This document shows positions 37,451 to 47,400 of a DNA stretch of 64,000 nt, one piece after another. Every line of letters starts with the position of its first letter. Positions within the stretch are counted from its first letter, which is position 1. A model generated the notes under the pieces. That model made no database searches. It had not been told where the DNA came from and saw nothing but the letters and a program-made list of their open reading frames with translations. Source of the stretch: Massilia sp. R2A-15 (GTDB lineage Bacteria > Pseudomonadota > Gammaproteobacteria > Burkholderiales > Burkholderiaceae_D); contig NZ_CP131935.1 in the NCBI RefSeq assembly GCF_030704305.1, positions 2,976,001-3,040,000 on the forward strand. The letters are read 5' to 3'. The position numbers and the translations under genes are program-made.

Positions 37451-37810
37451 TCAGACTCCCTGGATGCCGACCGACGCGGAAACGGCGCCTTTGATAAAGG
37501 AGACGATCGACACGACGCCAAAAGCAAGAGCGGTACCGATCATCGAGGTGACGAACATTTTTTTCGGATCGTGGGTGCCCAGAAAATTCCCCATTTTCCA
37601 GTTGATTGCACACACCAGGATCGAAAGCGCGCCCAGAACGCCGACCAGGCCGTAGATCGTGTTGAAGATCTGCTCGGCCGTTCCGCGCAGACTCTGCGCC
37701 TGCGCTGGGCTGGCGACCAGCAATGCGGCATAGCCGCACAAAATGGCAATCGTATATTTTTTGGCGAAGCGGTCGGTTAGTAACACCACCATCACTTTTT
37801 GCAATCCCAT
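37451..37810 (-). CDS. virB2: T4SS pilin VirB2
   Basis: A 119-residue prepilin. The long signal sequence ends at SPAQA-Q, and the mature pilin has two hydrophobic helices (FNTIYGLVGVLGALSILVCAI and MIGTALAFGVVSIVSFI) with a short basic loop, the standard VirB2 layout. It forms the conjugative pilus. Confidence 0.92.
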   Translation of the reverse strand: MGLQKVMVVLLTDRFAKKYTIAILCGYAALLVASPAQAQSLRGTAEQIFNTIYGLVGVLGALSILVCAINWKMGNFLGTHDPKKMFVTSMIGTALAFGVVSIVSFIKGAVSASVGIQGV

Positions 37811-37828
37811 GATCTCTCCCTGGCTAAT

Positions 37829-38395
37829 TTATTTTTCGAACAATTCCGCCGATTCGGATTGCACCGGTTCCGCGGTCGGGGACGTAACGTGCCCGATATA
37901 TCGCACCGCTCCGCTCGGCGATAACCGTCGCCGGAGATCGCTTGTCGCGTTCGCCATGATCGCAGTCGCGTAGACATTGCTGACCGGGGCGTATAAATTT
38001 CCCGAGTTATATCCGCGCAGTGCGGCGAACACAGCATCCGCGTTTCGAAATCCCGCTTTGATTGCCTTCGAATGGAAGCTTGAAAATATCTGCTGCCCGA
38101 CCCTCAAATTCTCACAGCCATCGAACGCCTGCCTCCACGTTATGCCAAGCGATTTGATATTCGATGAATGAATCTGCGCCAGTCCCACAGAAAAAGTTTT
38201 CCCGTGTTTCGTCAGTGCCTCGGCAGCTGACACCGCTTCATGCAGGCTACGCGGCTGCGGAAAAAATCCTTCTTTGCCGTCCAGCCCAATCGCAAAAGGA
38301 TTGCCGTTCGATTCACGCTGCACCAACGCCGTCATGAGGCCGGCGCTTATTTCTGGCGCACACCGCTCTATTTGCGGGTGAACGTTCATATCCAT
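37829..38395 (-). CDS. virB1: VirB1-like lytic transglycosylase
   Basis: A 188-residue protein with an SLT lysozyme-like domain: catalytic Glu in ALVQRESNGNP (near 27), GLAQIHSSN and FAALRGYNSGN. It opens peptidoglycan for T4SS assembly. It has no signal peptide from the ATG at 38395, unusual for a periplasmic enzyme; an upstream start is not apparent. Confidence 0.88.
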   Translation of the reverse strand: MDMNVHPQIERCAPEISAGLMTALVQRESNGNPFAIGLDGKEGFFPQPRSLHEAVSAAEALTKHGKTFSVGLAQIHSSNIKSLGITWRQAFDGCENLRVGQQIFSSFHSKAIKAGFRNADAVFAALRGYNSGNLYAPVSNVYATAIMANATSDLRRRLSPSGAVRYIGHVTSPTAEPVQSESAELFEK

Positions 38396-38627
38396 GGATA
38401 CACAAACCCCTTTAAGGTTCTTATAGATGAGCTACTCAGCAGTCGAAACACATGTTAGAGGGTATAAAAAAGACAATCAACACATACTCAGCGGTGGATT
38501 ACGCGCGATCAAACTCGCGAATTTGCCATTAAAAACCGGAAATCATTACCCAAGAAAACGATGCTATGTGGCTAGGCAGAATATGAATTTCGGGAATTGT
38601 CCAGGGAAGGAATTTGGCGATAAGCGA

Positions 38628-41561
38628 TCAACGCGTGCGGTTCTTCGCAGCGTACGAAGTGCGAAGCGCGGACTGCTTCGGAGGCGCCTTTTGCCACGCG
38701 CTGGCGCGCCGCATGGCGGCGGCCATCATCTTGCGTTCCAGATCATTACCGCGCAATTCGAGCGCGGCAAACTTTTTCGGCTCGCGCGCCATGACTTCAG
38801 TCATCCTCGCACGGCTGTCGGTATAAATGGTAAGTTCATGGCGCGGTCGGGAGATGGCCACATAGAACACAGCGCGGTTGCTCGTCAGGCTCTTGGTGTC
38901 GGCGTCGATCAGGACCCGGTGCGTCGTCAGTCCTTGCGCGCTGTTGACCGTGCTGGCGTAGCCGTGCTGCAGATGCAAGGGGGCAGCGCGGGACAGCACC
39001 GCGCCATTGCTGAGCTGGATGCCGTTCTTATTGATGGCCCCGACCTGCCAGCGCTCGCCGTTAGCGAGGCCAAGCTGGGTGTTGTTGCGCGTGATGCGAA
39101 CCCAGTCGCCGCGCGCCAGCGGCAGGGTCTGCCGGGTAAACACCGACATGCTGCGCAGCTTTGCTGGGTCGACGACGATGGCCCTACCCTGCGGTTCGCG
39201 CACCGTGAGCCGGTTATCCTTATCGACAACGTATTCGACTTCGTAATACTCGCGCCGGGCAAGCCCTTGGCCGGCCGCACCCTCGAGCATAATGAACTGG
39301 CCGGGGGAAAAACTGCCTGCCATTTTTTTCTCGGCGCGCGTCATGTCCACACTGTCGTAGGTTGCAATCTGGTGCTCGTCCGGCAGGCGCAGTTGGGCCC
39401 GGACCAGCGCGTTGAGGCTTTGGCGCGCGGCGTTGGTTCCGGCCACCAGCAGAGTGCGCTCGCGTTCTGCTGGTGGCAAGGCAGCATAGTCGCTGGCGAT
39501 CCGCTGGTGTCGGACTGGCGCCGCGGCGATTTCGATGGTGTGCGAGTTCAGCTTCTGCACGGCGGCGTCGATGCGGCCGCCGGCCGCGCTGACGACGGCC
39601 GCCTTGAGCTCCGGCGTCTGCTGGCGGACAATTTCCGTCAGATGGGCCGTCGACATGCCCGCTCCCTGCAGCTGTTCGAACGGTTTGCCCGACTCCACCG
39701 ACTGGGTCTGGCGGACGTCGCCGATCAGCACCAACCGCGCGCCCGTGCCTTCTACCAGCTCCATGAGCTCCCGCATCTGGTGCGCCGGCACGACGCTCGA
39801 CTCGTCGAGGAACACGATCGCTTTCGGCGACAATGCCCGCTGGTCCTCCTTGCGCAGCAGGAACGATGCCAGTGTCTGCGACCGCATGCCGAGATCGAGC
39901 AGCGCCTTATTTTGCGACGCGTAAGGGGCAATGCCGACCACCGTGTAGCCTTCGCGCAGCGCCGCACCGACCGCTTCCGCCTTGATGATGTCTACCGCGG
40001 CACTGAGCATGTGACTCTTGCCGGTTCCCGCATAGCCCTGAATGCCCACTACCCGATTGCTCGTGGTGAGAATCAAGGAGGCCGCGGCGAGCTGCCCTTC
40101 GTTCAGGCCGGCCCCCTCGAACATCGCCCGCGCCTCATGCGCGGTCTTGACGGGCGCTACGGCATTCCTTCCTTTCTCCTCGATAGCGAGGATGGCGCGC
40201 TCGGTTGCCAGCATCGACGGGGTGGTGAACCGACCCTCGGCCTCGACGAGGCGTCCGCTGCCGATCGACTCGCCCACCAGCTTTTCTGCCTGCGCCTGCG
40301 GCAAGCCGGATTGCATCATGGTTAGGCCCACCCATGAAGCGCGCGTCAGCTTGTCGCCGTGGTGCGCGGCGTGGAACTGCGCGCTCTGGAACTTGGTGGC
40401 GTGCTCCTGCTCGCGCGAGAACGACCTCGCGCTCTGGTATAGCGGTAATTCGGCGACCAGGCGCCCGTCCCGCACAGCTGCCGCCAGCTCCGCCTCGATG
40501 GCCGCGAAGGAACCGAGGCTGCGCGTGACGGCGCGCTCGAGCAGCTCGCCGTGCGTAAAGATGCCCTGGCGTTCCGCCAGATGCTCGATCGCGAAGTCCA
40601 CCGCCCGGCGCGCGCTGTCGTCAAGTTGGGCCACGGCGATCATCCCGAGGCGGCCGCCAGGCTCGCGCGGCAAAGCGCGGGACAGATCGACTTTTGCTTC
40701 GGCCAGTGCGGCGGTCCACTCGGCCCGCAGCGATGCGCGGTCAACTTTGACTTTCTTTGGCCGCGTCGCCGTCGTGATGGCTTGCTTGAGCGCGCCACTG
40801 GCGTGCGCGCGGTCCAGGCCCCGGATGGCAAGCGCCGCCTCGACCTGCCGCGCGCGCTGGCTGAAGACATCGATGGCCTGGTCCGGCACGTCCGCCAGTT
40901 CGAAGCCATCACGGGTACTGCGGATCGCATATCCCTGCGCGAGCAGGTTTTGCGCCAACTGGGAACGGTAATAGGCGCCGACCAGGCGGACGCTCTTGAG
41001 CATGTCATCGTTAGTCAGCGCGACCCAGCGGCCATCGTCGCGCTGGGTCATGTTCATCGCGATGGCATGGGTGTGCAGCTGGGGATCCTGCGAGCGCGAC
41101 AGGTCGTGCCGGAATGCAGCCACCACCAAGTTGCCGCTGCGCTGGCGGTAGCTGACGCCGTTGACTTTTTTGCGCGCCAGCACTTTCGTTTCGAGCATGG
41201 CAATGGCGGCCCGCACCGAGTCGTCGTGCGCCCGAACGATCGCGGCGTCGTGGTTGACGAGCGCGGCGATACTGACGCTTTTCGGCGCGCTGAAGGTAAA
41301 ATCGATCCCCAGCCGCGGCGCCGAGTCCTTGCCGTCGCCCTGCTTGTGGGTGATGCGCGTGCGGATCTGCCGGCCATCCGGCAAGATCCCTTCCAGCAGG
41401 TTTTTGAAGGTGTCGCGGTCAACGTCGCCAGCAAGCGCCAGCAGTTCGGTGCCCTTGCCTTCCCACTGTCCTTGGTGGTCGTCCTCCAGGTAATAGTCGT
41501 CCTCGTTCTCGTAGTAACTTTGCGCGCCCTTCGACGACGAAATGAATTTAAACGAGAGCAT
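38628..41561 (-). CDS. MobF-family conjugative relaxase-helicase (TraI/TrwC-like)
   Basis: A 977-residue protein that nicks oriT and unwinds the transferred strand. The relaxase domain has paired tyrosines (SYY near 15-17 and DDYY near 21-24) and the metal-binding His triad, H152 with QLHTHAI (163, 165). The RecD-like helicase domain has Walker A GYAGTGKS near 508-516 and VFLDESSVV, with NSAQGLTTHRVL in the last motif. The ATG at 41561 overlaps the VirD4 gene by 14 bases. This places the element in the MobF class with R388/pKM101-like systems. Confidence 0.95.
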   Translation of the reverse strand: MLSFKFISSSKGAQSYYENEDDYYLEDDHQGQWEGKGTELLALAGDVDRDTFKNLLEGILPDGRQIRTRITHKQGDGKDSAPRLGIDFTFSAPKSVSIAALVNHDAAIVRAHDDSVRAAIAMLETKVLARKKVNGVSYRQRSGNLVVAAFRHDLSRSQDPQLHTHAIAMNMTQRDDGRWVALTNDDMLKSVRLVGAYYRSQLAQNLLAQGYAIRSTRDGFELADVPDQAIDVFSQRARQVEAALAIRGLDRAHASGALKQAITTATRPKKVKVDRASLRAEWTAALAEAKVDLSRALPREPGGRLGMIAVAQLDDSARRAVDFAIEHLAERQGIFTHGELLERAVTRSLGSFAAIEAELAAAVRDGRLVAELPLYQSARSFSREQEHATKFQSAQFHAAHHGDKLTRASWVGLTMMQSGLPQAQAEKLVGESIGSGRLVEAEGRFTTPSMLATERAILAIEEKGRNAVAPVKTAHEARAMFEGAGLNEGQLAAASLILTTSNRVVGIQGYAGTGKSHMLSAAVDIIKAEAVGAALREGYTVVGIAPYASQNKALLDLGMRSQTLASFLLRKEDQRALSPKAIVFLDESSVVPAHQMRELMELVEGTGARLVLIGDVRQTQSVESGKPFEQLQGAGMSTAHLTEIVRQQTPELKAAVVSAAGGRIDAAVQKLNSHTIEIAAAPVRHQRIASDYAALPPAERERTLLVAGTNAARQSLNALVRAQLRLPDEHQIATYDSVDMTRAEKKMAGSFSPGQFIMLEGAAGQGLARREYYEVEYVVDKDNRLTVREPQGRAIVVDPAKLRSMSVFTRQTLPLARGDWVRITRNNTQLGLANGERWQVGAINKNGIQLSNGAVLSRAAPLHLQHGYASTVNSAQGLTTHRVLIDADTKSLTSNRAVFYVAISRPRHELTIYTDSRARMTEVMAREPKKFAALELRGNDLERKMMAAAMRRASAWQKAPPKQSALRTSYAAKNRTR

Positions 41562-43173
41562 CGCCGCCACCAAACAAAGGCTTTCCAGCGCGCTGCACGC
41601 TGATCGGTGTCGTCCACTTCGCCGCAATCAGCAACAATGGCTCGACCACGACCGGGCGCGTCTGGTAGCGCACCCGCACCCGCGCCAGGGCGATGTCTCC
41701 GGCAAATTTCAGGTAGCCGTGCAGGTCCGGCAAGGTATGGATTTCCGACGGCAGCACCAGCCGTTCCCGCACCGACTCGCGCGAGGTGCTGGCGCGGCTC
41801 CCGCTGCCGATTCCGCCGGTGCTGACGCTTTTTTTCATGCGCACCACCTCGTGCTCGCCCAGCCCCTTCGAGATTTCCTCCGCGGTGTACGTATCCATTT
41901 CGCTGATGCCCAGACTGAGCGTGTTGCGAAAACTGTTCTTCAGGGTCGTGGCGTCGTTCTTGCCGTAGGTCTGATCGAGCTGGGCATAAGACTGGATCCC
42001 TGGGAGTATCCGGAAGCCGTGCTTGCGCCCCTTCGTCGCCGCCGCCCCCATGTAGTTCAGCTTTTCCAACGAATCCAGCTCGTCGACAATCAGGTGCAGC
42101 ACTTGTGACTGGCCTGCGTCGGTCGACAGTGACGCGGCGCAGATGACGTCGACCCAGCACGAGATCAGCGGCTTGAGCGACTGCAGCATGTCTTCGCGCC
42201 ACGTCACCCACATGTTTCCGTTACCGTTGGCGAGCCAGTCGCGGATCGAAAACGGCGCTTCGTCCGGGTTCATCGCGGACAAGAACTTGTGCGGCGTGAT
42301 GTACTGGGTGAGCACCGCGCGCACGGAGCCGAGCGTCTCGTCGGCGCCATGGAACATGCCGGCCGCCGAAGTATCGGCAAGCATGGCCTGCAGCCCTTCG
42401 TTACTTGCAATCGTCAGCCAGTACACGAGCATCTCAGTGGTCCCCGCGCCGCTCGCTGCCAGCTTGAGCATGACTTCGCTCGTAATGGTGCGCGCCATCG
42501 CATTCCAGCCCTCCTGTTCGGTGGACGGCGAACGCGGAATGATCGAGACGGCGAACTGCGTCACGTCGTAAGCGGTAACGATCTCGTTGAAGATCGACCA
42601 GGCCTCCCCGCGCTGGTCGAAGGGATTGAGAATTACCTCGCCTTCGCGGTAGAAGTGCTGCATGAAGCCGCCGTTGGGGTCGATGCAGATGATGCGGTCG
42701 CCGCGCGCTAGCGCGCTCTCGATGTACTCGGCGATCGCCTGCGATTTGCCGGACCCGGTGGAACCGGTGACCGACAGGTGTTCCCGTTCGGTCCTGGTCG
42801 GGATCGGAATGCCGGCAATCGACAACTGCGGAACATTCTCCTGCGTGTTGTCTTTGAGTTCTGCCGCGCTGACCATTTTCGGGCCGCGCAGCTTGTACAG
42901 GTAGTTCGCGCCGCCGAAGCCGGTTCGCAGGTACTGGTTGACCGTGACGAAGATCGCGAAGCCGGATGCGAATCCGATCCCGGGCAATATCCACAGACGC
43001 GGCTCACCGGGCGTGGCGAGCATCGCATACCAGTACGCCGCCGCTACCCTGCTCGGCGGGATCGTGTAAATCAGTTTCACGCCCCACACCCACCCGACGA
43101 CGACCATTGCCACCATCAGCAGAAACAGGTAGCCTTTGGCACGGTCGTCGTAGCGTCCTTCCCCGGCGCTCAT
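41548..43173 (-). CDS. virD4: Type IV coupling protein VirD4/TrwB-like
   Basis: A 541-residue coupling ATPase that brings the relaxosome to the T4SS. Two N-terminal membrane helices (about 14-32 and 62-80) precede Walker A GSTGSGKS (137-144); HLIVDELDSLEKL is Walker B. The start ATG 43173 overlaps the small upstream gene stop as ATGA. Confidence 0.94.
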   Translation of the reverse strand: MSAGEGRYDDRAKGYLFLLMVAMVVVGWVWGVKLIYTIPPSRVAAAYWYAMLATPGEPRLWILPGIGFASGFAIFVTVNQYLRTGFGGANYLYKLRGPKMVSAAELKDNTQENVPQLSIAGIPIPTRTEREHLSVTGSTGSGKSQAIAEYIESALARGDRIICIDPNGGFMQHFYREGEVILNPFDQRGEAWSIFNEIVTAYDVTQFAVSIIPRSPSTEQEGWNAMARTITSEVMLKLAASGAGTTEMLVYWLTIASNEGLQAMLADTSAAGMFHGADETLGSVRAVLTQYITPHKFLSAMNPDEAPFSIRDWLANGNGNMWVTWREDMLQSLKPLISCWVDVICAASLSTDAGQSQVLHLIVDELDSLEKLNYMGAAATKGRKHGFRILPGIQSYAQLDQTYGKNDATTLKNSFRNTLSLGISEMDTYTAEEISKGLGEHEVVRMKKSVSTGGIGSGSRASTSRESVRERLVLPSEIHTLPDLHGYLKFAGDIALARVRVRYQTRPVVVEPLLLIAAKWTTPISVQRAGKPLFGGGDALV

Positions 43174-43535
43174 TGGCCGCCCCGTTTCAGCAGATGCTCG
43201 ATGGTGCGCATGTCGATGTATTTATCCACTTGTGCGCGAGCCGTAGGCGGCACCGACGGATACAGCAACAGCAAGATCGCTGCAGACATGCTCAGCGCAA
43301 CCGGCGCCTCGTGGACATCAACCAGCTGCCCGATCAGCCTGGTAACCGCATGCGCGTTGTCCGCCAGGCTGTCGATCTTGCGCACCAGATCGGTCGCTGT
43401 AAAATCGCCGCCACCGCCATTTCCAAAATAAATTCGCTTGATATGGGCACTCTTGTTTGTCTCTCCGTTTAGCTTCATGCGGCGTAGAATAATTTCCTCT
43501 TCTTCCGCACTGAGTTTCATTGTCAATGAAGGCAT
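43170..43535 (-). CDS. MobC/TrwA-like relaxosome accessory protein
   Basis: A 121-residue protein beginning MPSLTMKLSAEEEEIILRRM, a ribbon-helix-helix-like N-terminus followed by helices. Its place as the first gene before virD4 and the relaxase, and next to the presumed oriT, matches TrwA/MobC-type proteins that bind oriT and help nicking. Identification is by position and fold pattern, not a named motif. Confidence 0.75.
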   Translation of the reverse strand: MPSLTMKLSAEEEEIILRRMKLNGETNKSAHIKRIYFGNGGGGDFTATDLVRKIDSLADNAHAVTRLIGQLVDVHEAPVALSMSAAILLLLYPSVPPTARAQVDKYIDMRTIEHLLKRGGQ

Positions 43536-44457
43536 GTTTTACTTTCGAAAATAAAATATCAACGTATTCAATCGTTTGCACGGCCGGGTATTACTGGAGG
43601 CGCCAGGTATTACCGCAACTATAGGCTCAGCCATAGGCGCTTCGATTGAACATGTAATGTGCGTATGGTGTATATCAAACTGGGACGCCAAACAGTTCGG
43701 ACCGGGCATCAAACCAAGCCGCACTAGCGGGCAAACGGGAGGGCAGACATTGCAAACCGGATAGCAAATCAGGGCGGCGGCTTGTTTTGCGCAAAGCTGT
43801 GCGGCGCAGTGGCATTGCCGTTCTGCATCAAAAAGCGTATGGGCAATGCTGTTGGCTTTTTCTGTGCGCGTCGTTAACTAATCCGACGATTCCAGCATCA
43901 ATCGCTGAATTCCTTTGCGCCAAACAATAAAAAACTACAGGTGGCATACGCAAGAAGACAAAGCGGCGCATAAAAAACACAGGTAACCACAAATCCCCCT
44001 ACCTGTCTTCGATTCGTCGACGATGGCATGATCCACAGCCCGCCGCGGGCGAAGATTTACTCGACGGCCATACAATCAGCAGTCGGGACAGAGCGAATTG
44101 TGCAAAAATGGTTCGGTAGCGAAAAACACAGCGACTGACGAACGAGGAATTTCAACGCCATTCGGTTCCGCAAAGTTGAGCGCGAAGCTGATGAGCGTCG
44201 AGTTGATGGTCGACGTCGGTGCACCGAATGTCACCATCCTTGTCGCTAAGACCGCGCTCGGGGTGCTCAATCCCTAAATTACCGGCGGTGAGCGGAGACA
44301 AAATGCAGCAACCGACAGCCTCGGAAAGCTGTCGAGTCTCGTATAGGATTGCTGCCAAACCGGGAAGCAGACTGATTCAAGCCGTGAACAAGCCTTTCTT
44401 TCAGTTGCTTGCTCAATTTACGTTGGCTATAGTTGCTCCAAGTAGCTAGGCGTCCGC
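43536..44457. other. Non-coding region with candidate oriT
   Basis: About 920 bases without a convincing gene, upstream of the mobility operon. It holds a direct repeat GGTATTAC (43587-43594 and 43606-43613, 19-base period) and TGCGTATGGTGTATAT at 43660-43675, which resembles the R388-type nic region TGCGTATTGTCTATAG as I remember it. A hairpin ACAGGTA/TACCTGT lies at 43979-44006. A 64-codon minus-strand frame at 44076-44270, just downstream of the propeller-NACHT gene, is possible but unsupported. Confidence 0.55.
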
Positions 44458-47400
44458 TCACACGATGCTAGCTCGGCGGAACTCCTCAACATATCCCAAA
44501 GTTTGCGAAAGACTAAGTGTCCCGACGGCGTCGTTGTCGACGCGAAGCCGCAAAGCTGCCTCGAGAATTGCACCTTCTGTCCCATTCGAAACGATGAAAT
44601 AGGCAGCAAGTACCTCTGCATAGGAATCAATGACGAAAATAATTGACTGAGTGCCGATTCTTTCCTGCATTCTTATGATACCAGTTACAACTAAATGTTC
44701 TATTAACGGCTCCCCACTCCCGTCGCCGAGTAAACGATCAATGACCGTCACTGCGAGCTCCAGCGCAACTGGACGAGGCCCGCTACTATCGCGCAAACAA
44801 TGTTGTGCCAATTCGCTGCAGGCACATAAGATCTTCTGACTAGAAAGTTCGGGAAATGCGGGCCGTATCATACGACGCAGATAAGTCAAGTACACCTGCG
44901 CGGTTGAACGGGGCAATGAGTCCAACGAGGCTCCTGCCTCTAGAAGTTCAACCGCAAGAGCCGTGAAAGTGCTCGCAAGAAGCGGCGTGATGCTTCCAGC
45001 GATGTTAGTTTCCATGGTGGGAGTTGGACTTCCTACAATTGAGTGAACCAATACGCTAACAATGTCTGCGGTCCCAAGCATTGACTTCGCGAGCCCCCCG
45101 CCCTGCCTCCGACTCATTTCGTTTTCAATGTAGCGAGACAAAACTGAAACTGATGTGATTGGCATGGGACGAATTTGAAGACTATTGCCTGGGAGCCGAC
45201 TCGGCCTCCGAGTAGTCGTTACCAACACTCCAATTCCGCTCCCCCACTCCTCCACCTGTTGCTGGTACCCCGAGTCTCGTTCCGAGAGACGGTCAACAAT
45301 GGGAACCAAATACCCGCGATCCAATAAATTCCCTTGCAACTCGCCGCGTGGCGCTAGTTTTCCGAAGAATTGTTGCAACGCAAGCTCAAAGGCTTGCGCC
45401 GGGGGCGCTGTGCCGTTCGCGCTCAAGGGAATAGGAAAGGCGGTTCGGCGAAGCAGGGTCGTGTCCAGCATCCACTGTCCCAACGCCCAGGCAAAGGTAG
45501 TTTTGCCGATGCCCGCTACCCCGACGATCTGAACTACTATCGGTGCTATTGTAAAATGGGGAGCCAGAAGCGCACCAGCGGGATAGTCAACACAATCGGT
45601 ACTACCGCTACCATCAAGCACCTCCAACGGAAGGGGAATGTATGCTTGGTGATCTATTGTCAACGGATGTCGATTCCATACCTCGCGAAATCCGGTTTCT
45701 CGCAACGCAACCCACGCCGCTAATACTCGAGGACGCTTGCATAGAAACCCAGTCAACAGATAATGGCCCACGAACGATGCAACCGGCCTGAAAATGGTGG
45801 GAACCGACTCCGTTGAGATGATTGCTTGGAGTTGAAGTAGCGCCGCAGGTCGTAACGCATAAAGTACGAGCGAAAGCGCTGGCAACAAGATCGCCGTCAG
45901 AAATCCGACTACGGTTCCATACCCGCCGGGGATTCGATCAATCCAGGAAATAAGCGCGCGACCGTAGAAGCTATACATATAAATGAAATCGGTCCCACAC
46001 ACCGCGGCGATGCGAATTGTTATGTTTAAACCCGGCAAATCCCCTGGGGGAACAAATGACAGCCTGACTGTGTCATTTGAAACCAACGTTTTATTCAGGT
46101 TGATTTCTTCAACGGCTGAACTTTCGGGGCCAATCCAACCTTTGAATTTAATGTCATTTGTAGAGCAAAGTCTGCTATTTTTAAATGTGAGAACTAAGGA
46201 GTTTGTCATTCGTGGCGAAAGCACTTGTGGCACGCTAAAATTAACAAGATTGGGATATTTGCTGCCGTCTGGACTGAACATTCCTAATTCATGGTCGACA
46301 GTGGCCACCCACAATGAGTGAGTAGTCGTGGCTGCGAACATAGTTTGGGCGGTTCCCTTAAACTCCTTTATCTGGGCGCGGGATAGAAAACGATCGTAGC
46401 TTGCAAGTATTTTTCTGTCCGCGCCTATCCAAAGAATTCCATCCATCACAGCCATACTATCGGCGCTGCCAGAAACAGCGCCAGCGTAATTCCAAGGAGC
46501 ACCTATTTTGCTGGCAGTGTAAATCGCTCCATTGCTGGTTCCGGTCCAGAGGACACCATCGCTGTCCCAAGCGACACTTAACAAATTGTTAGGGGTATCA
46601 ATATTATTAGGCATCCAGGTTGAACCGCTATCTAGGCTGATTAGGGCTCGCCCCTGCGCACCCACCGCTAGAAATCGTTCCCCGGCGGGGTCGGCAGCGA
46701 GCGCGTAAAGCCCCATGCCAGATTCGGCCGGATGGACTAGATGCAAGGTTGGGGCATCTACTCCCATCCGCCAAATGGTCCCCTCCTCCGTGGTTACTAG
46801 TAACAGCTTGCCGTCGCGATTAGTGTGCATCGCGGTAATGCTGCTCGAGACTGTCGAAGCTATGCGCTCCCAATTGGAGGTAGCTGCGGTCCAACGGAAA
46901 ACGACACCTGCGGAACTGCCTAGGTAGGCGGTCTGTCCGTTCCCGGACATCGTGACCGATTTTAAAGGCGATACGCCTACTGTCGTGGTTGTGAAATGTT
47001 TACCACCGTCTTGGCTCATAGACACTTGGTTGTCCGAGCCTGCTGCGACGATAACTGTGCCATCGTCCGAACCGGACACCTCGACAAAGGACTCGTGGGG
47101 AACCGCCTTGTCATCGATATTGGTCCAAGTCTTCCCAGAGTCGCGCGAGCTGATAATAACGCCACCGCCACCCGCGGCGACCAATTTTTGGTCTTTTCCG
47201 GCCACGACAACGTTGTTAAGGGTATCGCTAAGCCATTCTGGGGATTGGTATTTCCAAATGGCGCCTTGCAACAAGAAGATGGCTCCCTTCTCGCCAACAG
47301 CAATGAAGCTATCGGATTTGGGATAGTAAGCGACGTCCCATAGAGACTGAGTTTCATAACTCGAAAGAACGGCGGGGCTCCAATGCTCGCCCAGGTCGAT

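Noticed and set aside
38427..40325. 632-codon plus-strand frame opposite the relaxase gene
   Set aside because: Antisense shadow of a GC-rich relaxase gene; Arg/His-rich composition.
43587..44006. CRISPR-like reading of the repeats near the oriT candidate
   Set aside because: Only two copies of a short repeat and a separate hairpin, with no regular spacers and no cas genes in the window.
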